A stretch of 41,209 nucleotides of DNA from Paracoccaceae bacterium (GCA_023259435.1 JALRHZ010000008.1:1-41209), one strand, 5' to 3'; shown: positions 25,470-36,189, numbered from the stretch's first letter. Numbers and translations: made by a program. The notes: generated by a model not told the origin, from the sequence alone.

Positions 25470-25647
25470 TTGAGTTCCCTTTCTCGGCCGGACGATCTTC
25501 GTATTCAAACAAGCTTTCGGCTGTTTTCTTGTAGTGTTCCGAGCTTCCCGGACGCATCGCCCAGAAAATCACACCTATGAAAAAGCAGAACAAAAACAAA
25601 AGCATCCAACTATCTGCGAATTCGCGTAAGAATGAATAGGTTTCCAT
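25462..25647 (-). CDS. ccoQ: CcoQ/FixQ subunit of cbb3 oxidase
   Basis: A 61-residue protein with one membrane helix (residues 14-31) and an acidic, basic-ended tail, lying between ccoO and ccoP. This is the position and form of CcoQ, a small subunit that stabilises the oxidase. Sequence alone is weak for so short a family, but context is decisive. Its stop overlaps the ccoP start. Confidence 0.9.
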   Translation of the reverse strand: METYSFLREFADSWMLLFLFCFFIGVIFWAMRPGSSEHYKKTAESLFEYEDRPAEKGNSNG

Positions 25648-25656
25648 ATGATCCTC

Positions 25657-26388
25657 CTATCGGCTTGCGTCAGGTTCAAAGGTTGAGAAATCAACCATTG
25701 TGCCCAAAACTTGCATATATGCGATCAAGGCATCTGCCTCGGTGACGTTGGGTTGCCCGTCAAAGTTACGTACGTTGACCGATGCTTCGCCATAGCGCTC
25801 TAGCAATCCGTCATAATCGCTATCTGGGTCCGCTTGGGCCAAGAAATCGCTTTGGGCGTTTGCGATCATGTCGTCAGTATATGGAACACCTACAAATTTG
25901 TGGGTCTTCATCAGGTCTGCGATGAACTCACCCTCGATCCTGTTTTGCTCAAGGTAAGGGTACTTTGGCATCACAGATTCAGGGACAACGGATTGCGGGT
26001 TACGAAAGTGATCAACGTGCCACGCATCCGAATACCGACCACCTACACGGGCAAGATCAGGTCCGGTCCGCTTTGATCCCCATTGGAATGGGTGATCATA
26101 CATGGATTCGGCAGCCAATGAGTAATGGCCATAGCGTTCAATCTCGTCCCGCATCGGACGGATCATTTGGCTGTGACAGACATAGCACCCTTCGCGAAGA
26201 TAGACCTCGCGGCCCGCCAGTTCGAGCGGTGTATAGGGGCGCATGCCTTCGACTTCTTCGATCGTGTTGTCCAAATAGAACAAAGGCACGATCTGAACCA
26301 ATCCACCGATTGTTACAACAAGGAAGCTTAGGACAAGCAACAAAGTTGCGTGGGTTTCGATGTGTTTATGTTTATCAAGAATTCCCAT
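25657..26388 (-). CDS. ccoO: CcoO, monoheme cytochrome c subunit of cbb3 oxidase
   Basis: This 243-residue subunit has an N-terminal membrane helix (residues 15-37) and a periplasmic cytochrome c domain with CYVCH at 68-72. [18 protein letters not shown] directly after it is typical of CcoO. It relays electrons between CcoP and CcoN. I start at the ATG at 26386-26388, after AGGAAAGAG; longer in-frame starts would run into ccoN. The gap to ccoQ is nine bases. Confidence 0.97.
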   Translation of the reverse strand: MGILDKHKHIETHATLLLVLSFLVVTIGGLVQIVPLFYLDNTIEEVEGMRPYTPLELAGREVYLREGCYVCHSQMIRPMRDEIERYGHYSLAAESMYDHPFQWGSKRTGPDLARVGGRYSDAWHVDHFRNPQSVVPESVMPKYPYLEQNRIEGEFIADLMKTHKFVGVPYTDDMIANAQSDFLAQADPDSDYDGLLERYGEASVNVRNFDGQPNVTEADALIAYMQVLGTMVDFSTFEPDASR

Positions 26389-26399
26389 GGTCTCTTTCC

Positions 26400-28016
26400 T
26401 TATTCTGCAGGTTGCGCAATGGCGGAGGGTGCAGATGCGGCCTGTTTTTCGGGTGACCGCGTTGCGGTCATCCAAAGGTTCCATGCCATGATGAGGGCAC
26501 CTGCGACGTACAATATGCCTCCCAGTCCGCGCACGACGTACATCGGGAATTTCGCGGCAACAGTATCGGCAAAGCTATTCACCAAGAACCCGTTTGCATC
26601 CACTTCGCGCCACATTAAGCCTTCCATTATGCCAGTCACCCACATCGCTGCTGCGTAAAGAACGATACCGATCGTCGCCAACCAGAAATGCCAGCTGACA
26701 GCAGTAAGGCTATAGAGGCCTTTGCGGTTCCACAGACGCGGCACCAAGAAGTACAACGCACCGAATGTGATCATCCCATTCCAGCCCAGCGCGCCAGAAT
26801 GCACATGCCCGATGGTCCAGTCAGTATAGTGAGACAAAGAGTTGACCGCACGAATGGACATCATTGGCCCCTCAAATGTGGACATTCCGTAGAACCCGAC
26901 AGAGATCACCAACATCCGCATCACGGGGTCAGTCCGTAATTTATCCCAAGCGCCGGACAAGGTCATCAAACCATTGATCATACCACCCCAAGACGGCATC
27001 CAAAGAACGATTGAGAAGACCATTCCAAGCGTAGATGCCCAATCCGGCAAAGCGGTATAGTGCAAATGGTGCGGACCAGCCCAGATATAGATAAAGATCA
27101 ACGCCCAAAAGTGGATGATAGACAGTTTATAGGAATACACCGGACGCTCGGCTTGTTTTGGGATAAAATAGTACATCATCCCCAAAAAGCCGGCGGTTAG
27201 GAAAAACCCAACAGCGTTGTGCCCATACCACCACTGTGTCATGGCATCTTGCACACCGGCAAAAACCTGAACCGATTTTGATCCGAAAATTGAGACTGGG
27301 ATACTTAAGTTATTGAACACATGCAACATCGCAACGGTTACGATGAACGATAGGTAAAACCAGTTGGCCACATAAATATGCGGTTGCTTACGTTTGATGA
27401 TTGTCCCCAAGAACACCGCCAAATACGCCAACCAAACAACAGTCAACAAAAGGTCGGTGTACCACTCGGGTTCTGCGTATTCTTTGGCCTGAGTAGATCC
27501 CAAAAGGTATCCAGTTGCGGCCAAAACGATCACAAGTTGATATCCCCAGAACACCCACCATGCGAGGTTTCCACCCCATAGCCGCGCGGCCGAGGTGCGT
27601 TGCACAACATAAAACGAGGTCGAGATAAGTGCATTGCCACCAAAGGCAAAAATAACCGCCGAGGTATGCAGCGGGCGAAGCCGTCCAAAGTTACCGATAC
27701 CATCTAGGAAATTTAAGTTGAGGCTAGGAAAAGCCAATTGGAACGCAATAAAGGTCCCAATAGCAAAGCCCGCTATTCCCCAAAAGACTGTCGCAATGAC
27801 GCCGTAGCGCACGACCCCATCTAAATATTCATTCTGATCAGCCGCAGCGTTGAGCGGTTCATCAGTTTGGCGCAGCGTAATTACGAACATCGCAAAGGCG
27901 ACTATCATCACAATCAATGCATGCACCTGATACGCAATGTCCCGAGCAAAGTTCGCAGCTATCATCGCCAAAAGCGTGACAAGTGCAAACGCCACAACTT
28001 TAACGTAGTTTCCCAT
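26400..28016 (-). CDS. ccoN: CcoN, catalytic subunit of cbb3 cytochrome oxidase
   Basis: This 538-residue heme-copper oxidase subunit I reduces O2 to water with high affinity and pumps protons. It has about twelve membrane segments. Heme and CuB ligand regions are visible ([49 protein letters not shown], and [16 protein letters not shown] near residue 400). The ATG follows GAGAGGA. It begins the ccoNOQP operon, with an FNR box about 93 bases upstream, so induction at low oxygen is expected. Confidence 0.98.
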   Translation of the reverse strand: MGNYVKVVAFALVTLLAMIAANFARDIAYQVHALIVMIVAFAMFVITLRQTDEPLNAAADQNEYLDGVVRYGVIATVFWGIAGFAIGTFIAFQLAFPSLNLNFLDGIGNFGRLRPLHTSAVIFAFGGNALISTSFYVVQRTSAARLWGGNLAWWVFWGYQLVIVLAATGYLLGSTQAKEYAEPEWYTDLLLTVVWLAYLAVFLGTIIKRKQPHIYVANWFYLSFIVTVAMLHVFNNLSIPVSIFGSKSVQVFAGVQDAMTQWWYGHNAVGFFLTAGFLGMMYYFIPKQAERPVYSYKLSIIHFWALIFIYIWAGPHHLHYTALPDWASTLGMVFSIVLWMPSWGGMINGLMTLSGAWDKLRTDPVMRMLVISVGFYGMSTFEGPMMSIRAVNSLSHYTDWTIGHVHSGALGWNGMITFGALYFLVPRLWNRKGLYSLTAVSWHFWLATIGIVLYAAAMWVTGIMEGLMWREVDANGFLVNSFADTVAAKFPMYVVRGLGGILYVAGALIMAWNLWMTATRSPEKQAASAPSAIAQPAE

Positions 28017-28102
28017 ATCATATCCTCTCGTTTCCGCACAAAAGAGGACACAAATCCCCTATGTACTCCCCGCGTCATGTCACATTCTGCAGGTGCGAAA
28101 CT

Positions 28103-28116
28103 TTGATATGAGTCAA
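28103..28116. promoter_or_regulatory. FNR box upstream of ccoN
   Basis: TTGATATGAGTCAA matches TTGAT-N4-ATCAA at nine of ten fixed bases. It lies in the 182-base gap between fnrL and ccoN. A class II placement would put transcription start near 28068, about 50 bases before the ATG. No clear -10 element is seen. Confidence 0.75.
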
Positions 28117-28198
28117 ATTTTGAACTTTTTACGAAATAAATCGGGATCTTTGTCCAAAGGTTAAACTGGTCAAAGAGGTCCCTAAAACCGACAAGATG

Positions 28199-28942
28199 TT
28201 AGGAATAGAATCCGCCGTCGGCATCATCTCCGGCCTCGGCCAAAAGGATCGACAAATCAGGAACCAGGATGTGCCGCTTGGTCGGCATTTCCACAATGCC
28301 ATCTTTTTTAAGCGCATTTATCTGACGACTGACCGTTTCCAAGGTCAGGCCCAGATAATCACTCATTTGTTCGCGCGATAGCGGAAGATCAAACTCGATA
28401 TCCATCTTGGGTTTGCTCTTTTGAAGCACGGCCGCACGTTGTGCAAAGATCAACAAAAACGAGGCGATTTTTTCCCGTGCTGTTTTACGCCCCAGGACAA
28501 GCATCCATTCACGCGCTGCATCTAATTCGTCCAACGTCATTTCCAAAAGACGTTGCACAACTTTGGGCATCTCGATCATCAACTGTTCAAAGGGCTTTTT
28601 CTTAAAGCAACAGATCGTCACATCGGTTGTGGCGACAACATCATATACAACATGATCTCGCCCCGGACGCCCTACGAAATCAGAAGGGAGCAACATGCCT
28701 ACCATTTGCGTCCGTCCATCTTCCATAGTTTGAGATAAAGATGCGACGCCGGTCACAACCGAGCCGACAAAACTCATTGGTAAACTTGTATTCGCGATGC
28801 TTTGCCCTGCCGAAAAGGTCTTATAATACTTAATACTATCCAGCCGATCCAACTCGGAATCATTACAATATGAACACACAGCACGATGGCGAATTGTACA
28901 ATTTTCGCATTGGACATTTACCGTTGTCTTTAAACTATCCAC
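28199..28942 (-). CDS. fnrL: FnrL, oxygen-sensing Crp/Fnr-family regulator
   Basis: This regulator of about 247 residues senses oxygen with a 4Fe-4S cluster. N-terminal CENC and CSYC give Cys12, 15, 23 and 26, and a CC pair at 111-112 provides the central Cys. A cNMP-like sensor domain follows, then the helix-turn-helix with LTLETVSRQINAL, whose E-x2-SR recognises TTGAT half-sites. I choose the GTG at 28940-28942, six bases after GGAG; a GTG at 28954 lacks a ribosome site. It is divergent from hemN with an FNR box in the gap, and upstream of ccoN. It likely activates cco and hemN. Confidence 0.94.
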   Translation of the reverse strand: MDSLKTTVNVQCENCTIRHRAVCSYCNDSELDRLDSIKYYKTFSAGQSIANTSLPMSFVGSVVTGVASLSQTMEDGRTQMVGMLLPSDFVGRPGRDHVVYDVVATTDVTICCFKKKPFEQLMIEMPKVVQRLLEMTLDELDAAREWMLVLGRKTAREKIASFLLIFAQRAAVLQKSKPKMDIEFDLPLSREQMSDYLGLTLETVSRQINALKKDGIVEMPTKRHILVPDLSILLAEAGDDADGGFYS

Positions 28943-28957
28943 GCGCTGCTCCACAAT

Positions 28958-28971
28958 TTGATCTGCATCAA
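28958..28971. promoter_or_regulatory. FNR box between fnrL and hemN
   Basis: TTGATCTGCATCAA matches TTGAT-N4-ATCAA at every fixed base. It is 15 bases upstream of the chosen fnrL start and 34 bases before the hemN ATG. TAGAAT at 28980-28985 is a possible hemN -10 element. The site could serve both genes, with repression of fnrL plausible from its closeness. Confidence 0.8.
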
Positions 28972-29005
28972 GGACGTATTAGAATAAATAGCGCACGTAG
29001 GTTTC

Positions 29006-30361
29006 ATGGAACAGACAACGCAATTCACTCAGTTGGGGCTTTTTACGACAAAAGCGCCTAGATACACAAGCTATCCAACGTCAGTACATTTTCGCGATGA
29101 TGTCGGGTCGGCTCAAATGACACAGTGGATCTCAGAGATACCTGAGAATTCTGAAATTTCTTTGTACATCCACATTCCGTTTTGCCGTCGCTTGTGTTGG
29201 TTTTGCGCATGCCGCACACAAGGAACTTCAACCCTTTCACCAGTAGAAGCCTATATTCAACATCTCGAGGCTGAGCTGGACTTGCTTGCACAGACCCTCC
29301 CCAGAGGCGTTTCGCTATCCCATTTGCATTGGGGTGGCGGAACGCCAACTTTGCTCAGCGCCGACTTAATTCGGCGACTTGGAACCGCGATCAAATCTAG
29401 CGTTCCTTTTTCCAAGGGTATCGAGTTTTCTGTCGAGATTGATCCGAATGAGATCGACCAAGGCCGTGCACAAGCTTTGCATGATATTGGAATGACCCGG
29501 GCCTCCATCGGCATCCAAGACTTTGACCCTGAAATCCAAAAGATCATTGGGCGCGAGCAGAGTTTTGAGGTCACACAAACCGCCGTGAACCTGCTTAGGG
29601 GTGTTGGCATAACTTCGTTGAATGCGGACCTTTTGTTTGGTCTTCCTAACCAGACCCCGAAAAAGATTACTGAAACCCTTCAAAAGCTTTTGTCAATTTC
29701 ACCGGATCGTATTGCACTCTATGGGTATGCCCATGTTCCTTGGATGGCGAAACGCCAAAACCTTATCCCAACCGAGACCCTTCCCACGCCACAACAACGC
29801 CTTAGCCTGTTTTTAACTGCACAGAACATTCTGCAATGGGATGGTTATCAATCAATTGGGATCGACCATTTTGCCCGCCCCTCTGATGCAATGGCAATTG
29901 CCGCAAATGACAAAACTCTGCGCCGGAATTTCCAAGGCTATACCACTGATACATCCGAGGTGTTGATCGGGCTTGGTGCGTCTTCGATTTCGAAATTCCC
30001 ACAAGGCTATGCGCAAAATGCGCCGTCAACGTCAAAATATATCCAAGCCATCCAAGAGGGAACATTCGCCACTTCGCGGGGCCACGAGCTGCGTCCGCAT
30101 GACAAAATTCGTGCACGCATGATCGAAATGCTTATGTGTGATTTTGAAATTCGGAATGAAACTTTGGCAGAGGAATTCGATCTGGACCCCAATGATACAA
30201 CCGCATTGTTTGAGCAGGTGAACACAAAGTTCAACTTTTTACTTGAGGTATCAGAAGCCGGCTTAACTGTCCCAATGGCAGCGCGCCCCTTGACCCGTAT
30301 GATTGCGCGAGAATTTGATGAATTCGAAGTGACGGAAAACTCGCATAGTCATGCGATTTAA
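29006..30361 (+). CDS. hemN: Oxygen-independent coproporphyrinogen III dehydrogenase
   Basis: This 451-residue radical-SAM enzyme makes protoporphyrinogen IX without oxygen. It starts with the family pattern KAPRYTSYPT, then HIPFCRRLCWFCACR, giving the CxxxCxxC cluster at Cys60, 64 and 67 with an extra Cys69. HWGGGTPTLL, EIDPNEID and GIQDFDPEIQKIIGREQ follow, and length matches E. coli HemN. The true HemN class, not the look-alike HemW, is supported by the Cys spacing and by the fnrL context. The ribosome site is weak (GTAGG). Low-oxygen control through the FNR box is expected. Confidence 0.95.
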   Translation: MEQTTQFTQLGLFTTKAPRYTSYPTSVHFRDDVGSAQMTQWISEIPENSEISLYIHIPFCRRLCWFCACRTQGTSTLSPVEAYIQHLEAELDLLAQTLPRGVSLSHLHWGGGTPTLLSADLIRRLGTAIKSSVPFSKGIEFSVEIDPNEIDQGRAQALHDIGMTRASIGIQDFDPEIQKIIGREQSFEVTQTAVNLLRGVGITSLNADLLFGLPNQTPKKITETLQKLLSISPDRIALYGYAHVPWMAKRQNLIPTETLPTPQQRLSLFLTAQNILQWDGYQSIGIDHFARPSDAMAIAANDKTLRRNFQGYTTDTSEVLIGLGASSISKFPQGYAQNAPSTSKYIQAIQEGTFATSRGHELRPHDKIRARMIEMLMCDFEIRNETLAEEFDLDPNDTTALFEQVNTKFNFLLEVSEAGLTVPMAARPLTRMIAREFDEFEVTENSHSHAI

Positions 30362-30370
30362 AACGTCCCT

Positions 30371-31954
30371 CTATAATAAAGCCGCGGCAAGCAAGGATTT
30401 TGCATAATCAGTTTGCGGGCGCTCAAACACGTCCCGCGCTGTGCCCGCTTCGACGATGTCGCCGTCCTTCATCACCAGAACATTGTGCGACATAGCTCTG
30501 ACAACGGTCAGGTCATGACTGATGAACAAATAGGCGATGCCATATTTATCCTGTAACATCTTCAACAAATCAACAATTTGAACTTGGACCGTCCGATCCA
30601 GCGCTGATGTCGGCTCATCCAAAACCACCAGTTTCGGGCGCAATACCATGGCGCGCGCAATCGCGATCCTTTGGCGTTGACCTCCGGAAAATTCATGCGG
30701 GTACCTGTGCCGCCACTCGGGATCAAGGCCGACTTCTTGCATGATTTCAACAACCATATCATCCGCCGTGCGGCCCTGTGGGACTCCATGTACCTCTAAG
30801 CCTTCTGCGATGATCTGGGCACAGTTCATACGCGGGGACAGTGATCCAAACGGATCTTGAAAGACGATCTGCATATCTTTGCGCAGTTTTCGCAAATCGC
30901 GCGTCTTCAGCGTGGTAATATCAAGACCGTCAAACTGAATTCCACCCTCAGATCCGATCAACCGCATCACTGCCTGCGCAAGGGTCGATTTGCCTGAGCC
31001 ACTTTCCCCAACAATACCCAAGGTCTCGCCTTGGCGCACTCTGAGGGTCGCAGAATTCACCGCTTTGACATGTCCTACAGTGCGCTTTAACAAACCGCGT
31101 TGGATTGGAAACCAGACTTTGACCTGTTCGGTCTGTAACAAGACAGGCGCCGTATGCTCCAATACATCACGCTCTGCCTGATTATGCGCCGATAACAGGT
31201 GTTGGGTATAGGGATGCGTGGGGCGCTGCATAATCTCGGCGGTTGGACCATGTTCAACGATCTCCCCGTCTTTCATGACATAAACACGGTCCGCAATTTT
31301 ACGCACAACACCCAAATCATGCGTGATAAACAACATCGACATCTCTGTCTCGCGCTTCAGATCTTCGAGCAAGTCCAATATCTGTGCTTGGATTGTGACA
31401 TCTAACGCAGTGGTCGGCTCATCCGCGATCAATAGTTTGGGCCGATTGGCAAGCGCCATCGCGATCATGACACGCTGTCTTTGACCACCAGAAAGCTGAT
31501 GCGGGTAGGCGCCCAAACGATCTGTCGGATTGGGAATGCCGACCCGCTCTAACAAATCAACCACCGCGCGGCGCACATCTGACCCGCGCAAAGACTGATG
31601 TAATTCAATCGCTTCGCTCAGCTGCTTTTCAATCGTATGCAGGGGATTAAGCGATGTCATTGGCTCTTGGAAGATCAGGCTGATGTCATTTCCGCGAACA
31701 GCCGATAAACCACGTTCGTTTAGCCCCACCAATTCTTGGTTTTGGAACCGAACAGAGCCAGAGACCTGAGCACTCAATGGTAATAAGCCTACGGTACTTA
31801 GGGCCGTCACCGACTTACCCGAACCGCTTTCCCCAACCAGTGCCACGACCTCGCCTGAGTTTATGGTAAAGTCCACACCATGAACGACCTGTGTTTTCCC
31901 TCCCTCGTGGGAAAACCCAATCTTTAACCCCTTCGCATTCATCAACTCGGTCAT
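30371..31954 (-). CDS. yejF: YejF-like ABC transporter ATPase with two fused ATP-binding domains
   Basis: This 527-residue cytosolic protein carries two full ATPase domains in one chain. The first has GESGSGKSVTALS, LSGGQRQRVMIAMA and LLIADEPTTALD; the second has GESGSGKSTLAQA, FSGGQRQRIAIARA and LVVLDEPTSALD. The fused arrangement, and a place after yejA-, yejB- and yejE-like genes, match the YejABEF peptide importer. The ATG overlaps the yejE stop by 4 bases. It powers uptake of oligopeptides. Confidence 0.93.
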   Translation of the reverse strand: MTELMNAKGLKIGFSHEGGKTQVVHGVDFTINSGEVVALVGESGSGKSVTALSTVGLLPLSAQVSGSVRFQNQELVGLNERGLSAVRGNDISLIFQEPMTSLNPLHTIEKQLSEAIELHQSLRGSDVRRAVVDLLERVGIPNPTDRLGAYPHQLSGGQRQRVMIAMALANRPKLLIADEPTTALDVTIQAQILDLLEDLKRETEMSMLFITHDLGVVRKIADRVYVMKDGEIVEHGPTAEIMQRPTHPYTQHLLSAHNQAERDVLEHTAPVLLQTEQVKVWFPIQRGLLKRTVGHVKAVNSATLRVRQGETLGIVGESGSGKSTLAQAVMRLIGSEGGIQFDGLDITTLKTRDLRKLRKDMQIVFQDPFGSLSPRMNCAQIIAEGLEVHGVPQGRTADDMVVEIMQEVGLDPEWRHRYPHEFSGGQRQRIAIARAMVLRPKLVVLDEPTSALDRTVQVQIVDLLKMLQDKYGIAYLFISHDLTVVRAMSHNVLVMKDGDIVEAGTARDVFERPQTDYAKSLLAAALL

Positions 31955-33060
31955 GAGAACGTCTTTCTGGGATCAAAGGCATCTCGGACACCTTCAAAAA
32001 TGAAAATCAAGAGCGTAAGCATAATGGCAAAGGTCGCAAATACACTAAAGCCCAACCAAGGCGCTTGTACATTGTTGCGACCTTGCAGAACCAATTCCCC
32101 AAGTGAGGGCATCGTCGCAGGCAGGCCAAACCCCAAGAAATCCAAACTGGCTAGGGATGAAATCACTCCGGTAACCAAAAACGGCAGCATCGTCAGCGTG
32201 GCCACCATGGCATTGGGAAGCATGTGACGAAACATGATGGTCCAGTTGCTGACGCCCAACGCTTTGGCGGCGCGGACATATTCCAAATTACGCGCACGCA
32301 AAAATTCGGCGCGGACAAGGCCCACCAAACCCGTCCAGCCAAAAACAATCATCAAAAATGCAAGGATCCAAAAGCCGCGGCCAAAAATGGCAAACATAAT
32401 AATGATGATATATAATGACGGAACAGCGCCCCAAATTTCTAGAAATCTTTGGAACAACAAATCCACACGCCCACCAAAATACCCCTGCACGGCACCCGCT
32501 ATGATGCCAATGATACTTGATGTGACAGTCACGATAATGGCAAAGATCACAGATAGCCGAAATCCGTAGATGATCCGCGCAAGAACATCGCGCTTTGCGT
32601 CATCTGTGCCCAAGATATTCCCCTCACCAGGAGGCAGCGGCGCAGAGCCATCGCGGGCAACGAGGGTATCAAAAGAATAGGGGATCAAAGGCCAAATCAT
32701 CCACCCTTTTTCAAATCCGTCCGACTGAAACCGATCATTGTGAATATCCGCGACCATTCCTTCGGGATCATCGAAACAGGCATCCAACCCGCCCGACAGT
32801 ATCAGGCATTGTACCTCGACGTTGGCATAATCGGCCTCGGTTCGGAAATCGCCTCCAAAGGTGGTTTCGGGATAAAACTGAAACACCGGAACATACAAAT
32901 CACCCCGATATGATACCAAAATCGGTTTATCGTTGGCCAAAAACTCGGCGAAGAGGGACAGCCCAAACAACACTGAAAAAATCACCAAGGACCAAAAGGC
33001 CCGTCCGTTTGCACGGAAATTTTGCCAACGGCGCTGATTTAAAGGAGACAGTTTCATCAT
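31951..33060 (-). CDS. yejE: YejE-like ABC transporter permease
   Basis: This 369-residue inner-membrane permease has one N-terminal helix, a long periplasmic loop (residues about 45-150, including [20 protein letters not shown] in part) and a BPD-type core with the EAA loop near [21 protein letters not shown]. The long loop with the Pro-rich sequence is typical of YejE. It pairs with YejB. Both ends overlap neighbours by 4 bases, so the set is translated as a unit. Confidence 0.93.
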   Translation of the reverse strand: MMKLSPLNQRRWQNFRANGRAFWSLVIFSVLFGLSLFAEFLANDKPILVSYRGDLYVPVFQFYPETTFGGDFRTEADYANVEVQCLILSGGLDACFDDPEGMVADIHNDRFQSDGFEKGWMIWPLIPYSFDTLVARDGSAPLPPGEGNILGTDDAKRDVLARIIYGFRLSVIFAIIVTVTSSIIGIIAGAVQGYFGGRVDLLFQRFLEIWGAVPSLYIIIIMFAIFGRGFWILAFLMIVFGWTGLVGLVRAEFLRARNLEYVRAAKALGVSNWTIMFRHMLPNAMVATLTMLPFLVTGVISSLASLDFLGFGLPATMPSLGELVLQGRNNVQAPWLGFSVFATFAIMLTLLIFIFEGVRDAFDPRKTFS

Positions 33061-34139
33061 CCCTCTCGCCTTTCGAAATCAATCCTTGGGTCCACAAAGA
33101 CATACATCAAATCGGACAGAATACCCACGACCAGCCCCAACAGACCAAAGATATACAGCGTTCCAAACATCAGCGGATAATCACGCTGCAAGGCCGCCTC
33201 AAACCCAAGACGACCAAGGCCATCTAGGGAAAAAATCGTCTCGATTATCAATGAGCCCGCAAAAAATACCGAGATAAAGACCGCTGGAAATCCGGCAATC
33301 ACGATCAACATGGCGTTGCGAAACACGTGCTTATAAAGAACGCTTCGCTCATCTAACCCTTTGGCTCGAGCAGTAATGACGTATTGTTTTTGAATTTCGT
33401 CCAAAAAGCTATTCTTGGTCAAAAGGGTAAGGGTTGCAAAGCTACCGATTGAGGATGCGATAATGGGCAAGGCCATGTGCCAAAAGTAATCGACAACCTT
33501 GCCCCAGAGGGACAGCTCGTCAAAGTTGGCAGACACCAAGCCGCGCAATGGAAAGATCTGAAAATAACTTCCGCCAGCAAACAGCACGATCAAAAGAATG
33601 GCAAACAGAAAGCCAGGTATGGCATAGCCAGCTATGATCAATGCGCTTGTCCAATTGTCAAAGCGGGACCCATTCAGCACCGCTTTGCGAATGCCCAACG
33701 GTATTGAAATCATATAGGCGATCAAAGTTGACCACAGGCCTAACGAAATTGAAACAGGCATCCGCTCGACAATCAGCTCAATAACGGTTTTGGAATAAAA
33801 GTAGCTCTCACCGAAATCAAAGCGGATGTAATTCCACATCATAATGAGGAACCGCTCACCAATCGGTTTGTCAAAGCCAAATTCTTTTTCCAACTCAGCC
33901 AAAAGCTCTGGTGGAATGCCTTCTGCGCCAATGTAATTGCCGCGTACGTCCACGTTTGAGGCGACCTCGGACCCACCACCGGCCACAGATTCAAACACAT
34001 CCCCCTGCCCTTCAATTTGGGCAATAATCTGTTCTATGGGTCCACCTGGCGTGAATTGCACCAAAAAGAAATTGATCACCATGATCCCCAACAAAGTGGG
34101 GATCACAAGGGCCAAGCGTCTTAGGATATAGGCGCCCAT
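33057..34139 (-). CDS. yejB: YejB-like ABC transporter permease
   Basis: This 360-residue permease has six predicted membrane segments and the DppB-type start [23 protein letters not shown], then [10 protein letters not shown]. The EAA loop is near [24 protein letters not shown] larger periplasmic loop between helices 1 and 2 separates it from DppB and fits YejB. The ATG follows AGGAC. It is six bases after the yejA stop. Confidence 0.93.
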   Translation of the reverse strand: MGAYILRRLALVIPTLLGIMVINFFLVQFTPGGPIEQIIAQIEGQGDVFESVAGGGSEVASNVDVRGNYIGAEGIPPELLAELEKEFGFDKPIGERFLIMMWNYIRFDFGESYFYSKTVIELIVERMPVSISLGLWSTLIAYMISIPLGIRKAVLNGSRFDNWTSALIIAGYAIPGFLFAILLIVLFAGGSYFQIFPLRGLVSANFDELSLWGKVVDYFWHMALPIIASSIGSFATLTLLTKNSFLDEIQKQYVITARAKGLDERSVLYKHVFRNAMLIVIAGFPAVFISVFFAGSLIIETIFSLDGLGRLGFEAALQRDYPLMFGTLYIFGLLGLVVGILSDLMYVFVDPRIDFERREG

Positions 34140-34145
34140 GTCGTC

Positions 34146-36044
34146 CTAGTTCAGCGCGCCAGCATCGCGCAATGCCTGCGCTTTGTCAGCGTTATACCAC
34201 CAGAAATCCATTTCACCCAACGCATAAGGGGGCAAAGGCTCTGGGTATTCGTACATATCCCAATAGGCGACACGGTAGCTATCGTTGAACCACTGCGGCA
34301 CCCAGAATTTATAGGCGCGCAGCGCGCGGTCCAAGGCCTGCACCGCGACCTTTAGATCGGCTTTGTTATCCGCCGCAATCACATTCTCAATCAGCGCATC
34401 AATGCCTTGGGATTTTAACCCCATGGCATTACGATCAGACACGTCCGCGGTTTCAGAACCAAAGTACTGTTTTAACCCAACACCCGGTTCTAGCGACATA
34501 GGCATTGAATGCGTGATCATGTCATATTCGAACGCGCGGCGCAGTTCCGTATATTGCGCGGGATCCACACGGTTATACGTCACATCGACACCAAGTTTTT
34601 TCAGGTTTTCGACATAGGGCAAATGCACACGGTCAAACGTTGGGCTGCGCTCAAGAATTTCAACGGATAGTGTCTCTCCAGCCGCATTTCTACGCAGGCC
34701 GTCATCTCCGACAGTCCAACCCGCATCATCCAGCAAACGTGACGCTTTGCGCAGGTTCCGGCGATCTGTGGCATCTAGGCCCGAGGTCGGCGCCATAACC
34801 GCTTCGCTGTCCAACACGCCGTCTGGCAATTGATCTGCAACAGGGCGCAGCAATGCCAATTCCGCCTCTGATGGCAAGCCTGACGCTGCAAAATCCGAGT
34901 TTTCCCAGAAAGAATTGATCCGCGCATATGCGCCATAAAACAGGCTGTCGTTGGACCATTCAAAGTTAAACATCAGGCCCAAAGCCTCACGCACACGCAT
35001 GTCTTGGAATTTCTCACGGCGCATGTTGAAAATATAGCTTTGACCAGGCGCCAACCCACCATTTGGCAATTCAGCTTTGACCACATGACCATCGGTCAGT
35101 GCCGGAAAATCATATGCCGTGGCCCATTGTTTTGACTGGTTTTCCTGACGGAATGTATATGCGCCAGATTTGAATCCCTCAAAGGCGGCATTCGTATCGG
35201 CAAAATATTCAACACGGATTGTATCGAAATTTGCACGGCCTTTGTTGAACCACAGGTCTTTACCCCAATAATCATCGCGGCGTTTGTAAACGATGTTTTG
35301 ATTGATCTCATAGGTGTCCAAGATATACGGGCCCGACCCGATGGCTGGCTCAAGCCGCGATTCATCTATTCGCGCGCCATTGTCGTCAAACCACTTTTTC
35401 GATTTCACCGGCAAGGTGGCGACAATCGGGATCGTATTGCGTGGCGGGGTTCCTTCGGCAAAGGTGTATTTGATGCTATCTTCATCCAGCACCTCAACCT
35501 TGTCCACGATTTGACCAAGATAGGCACGATAGCTCGGCAGACCATCATTCAAAAACGCATTGAATGTATATTCAACATCCGTGGCTGTGACAGGGCTGCC
35601 ATCAGAAAAGCGGGCCTCGGGGCGCAAGTTGAAAATCACCCATGAATGATCTTCGGGATATTCAAGGCTTTCGGCCAAAACGCCATACAGCGATCCGACC
35701 TCATCCGCAGTGCCATCCATCAGCGTTTCAAAAGGAGCAGAAGCCAACGCACCAGCACGCCCTTTGCGAGTGTAGGGGTTCATCGAATCAAATGTGCCTT
35801 GGGCCCAGATTGAGATTTCACCGCCCTTTGGTGCAGTCGGGTTCACATAATCAAGATGCGTCGCGTCTGGACCATATTTCAATTCGCCAAAAAAGTTATA
35901 GCCATGACTTTTGATTATATGATCATCGGCATAAAGGGCCTGCGCAAAACCGAATAATAGGGACACCCCTATAACACCACTGCTGAGCCACATTGGAACC
36001 GTCAGGTTCTTGGCCTTCACCATACCCTCGACATGCTTCATCAT
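34146..36044 (-). CDS. yejA: YejA-like periplasmic peptide-binding protein
   Basis: This 632-residue solute-binding protein (SBP_bac_5 fold) has a signal peptide ending at ALYA before Asp-Asp. The body shows HGYNFFGELKYGPD, NPTAPKGGEI and FDSMNPYTRKG, which are typical of YejA, and TDVEYTFNAFL. It delivers peptides to YejBE; in E. coli the system takes up microcin C and other peptides. I choose the ATG at 36042-36044 after AGGGAGAG; an ATG 33 bases upstream lacks a ribosome site. It heads the yejABEF set. Confidence 0.93.
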   Translation of the reverse strand: MMKHVEGMVKAKNLTVPMWLSSGVIGVSLLFGFAQALYADDHIIKSHGYNFFGELKYGPDATHLDYVNPTAPKGGEISIWAQGTFDSMNPYTRKGRAGALASAPFETLMDGTADEVGSLYGVLAESLEYPEDHSWVIFNLRPEARFSDGSPVTATDVEYTFNAFLNDGLPSYRAYLGQIVDKVEVLDEDSIKYTFAEGTPPRNTIPIVATLPVKSKKWFDDNGARIDESRLEPAIGSGPYILDTYEINQNIVYKRRDDYWGKDLWFNKGRANFDTIRVEYFADTNAAFEGFKSGAYTFRQENQSKQWATAYDFPALTDGHVVKAELPNGGLAPGQSYIFNMRREKFQDMRVREALGLMFNFEWSNDSLFYGAYARINSFWENSDFAASGLPSEAELALLRPVADQLPDGVLDSEAVMAPTSGLDATDRRNLRKASRLLDDAGWTVGDDGLRRNAAGETLSVEILERSPTFDRVHLPYVENLKKLGVDVTYNRVDPAQYTELRRAFEYDMITHSMPMSLEPGVGLKQYFGSETADVSDRNAMGLKSQGIDALIENVIAADNKADLKVAVQALDRALRAYKFWVPQWFNDSYRVAYWDMYEYPEPLPPYALGEMDFWWYNADKAQALRDAGALN

Positions 36045-36139
36045 ACTCTCCCTGCGTTTGGTACGTTCTTTATACATAGGCTAAGGCGCACGCAGGACCA
36101 GTTGCAAGCGGAATGCGCTCACGAATTTGTGTTTTCAAC

Positions 36140-36166
36140 AAAAAAGACCGCGCACACGGCGCGGCC
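36140..36166 (-). terminator. Intrinsic terminator after the cytochrome c gene
   Basis: On the minus strand GGCCGCGC and GCGCGGTC form an eight-pair stem (one G-U) with a small loop, followed by six T. It lies 23 bases after the cytochrome c stop and separates it from yejA. Confidence 0.85.
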
Positions 36167-36189
36167 TTTTCCATAAGTATATGAGATGC

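Noticed and set aside
28130-28195. A possible terminator after fnrL
   Set aside because: Only short imperfect pairings (GGGA/TCCC, CTTTG/CAAAG) with large loops and no T-tract.
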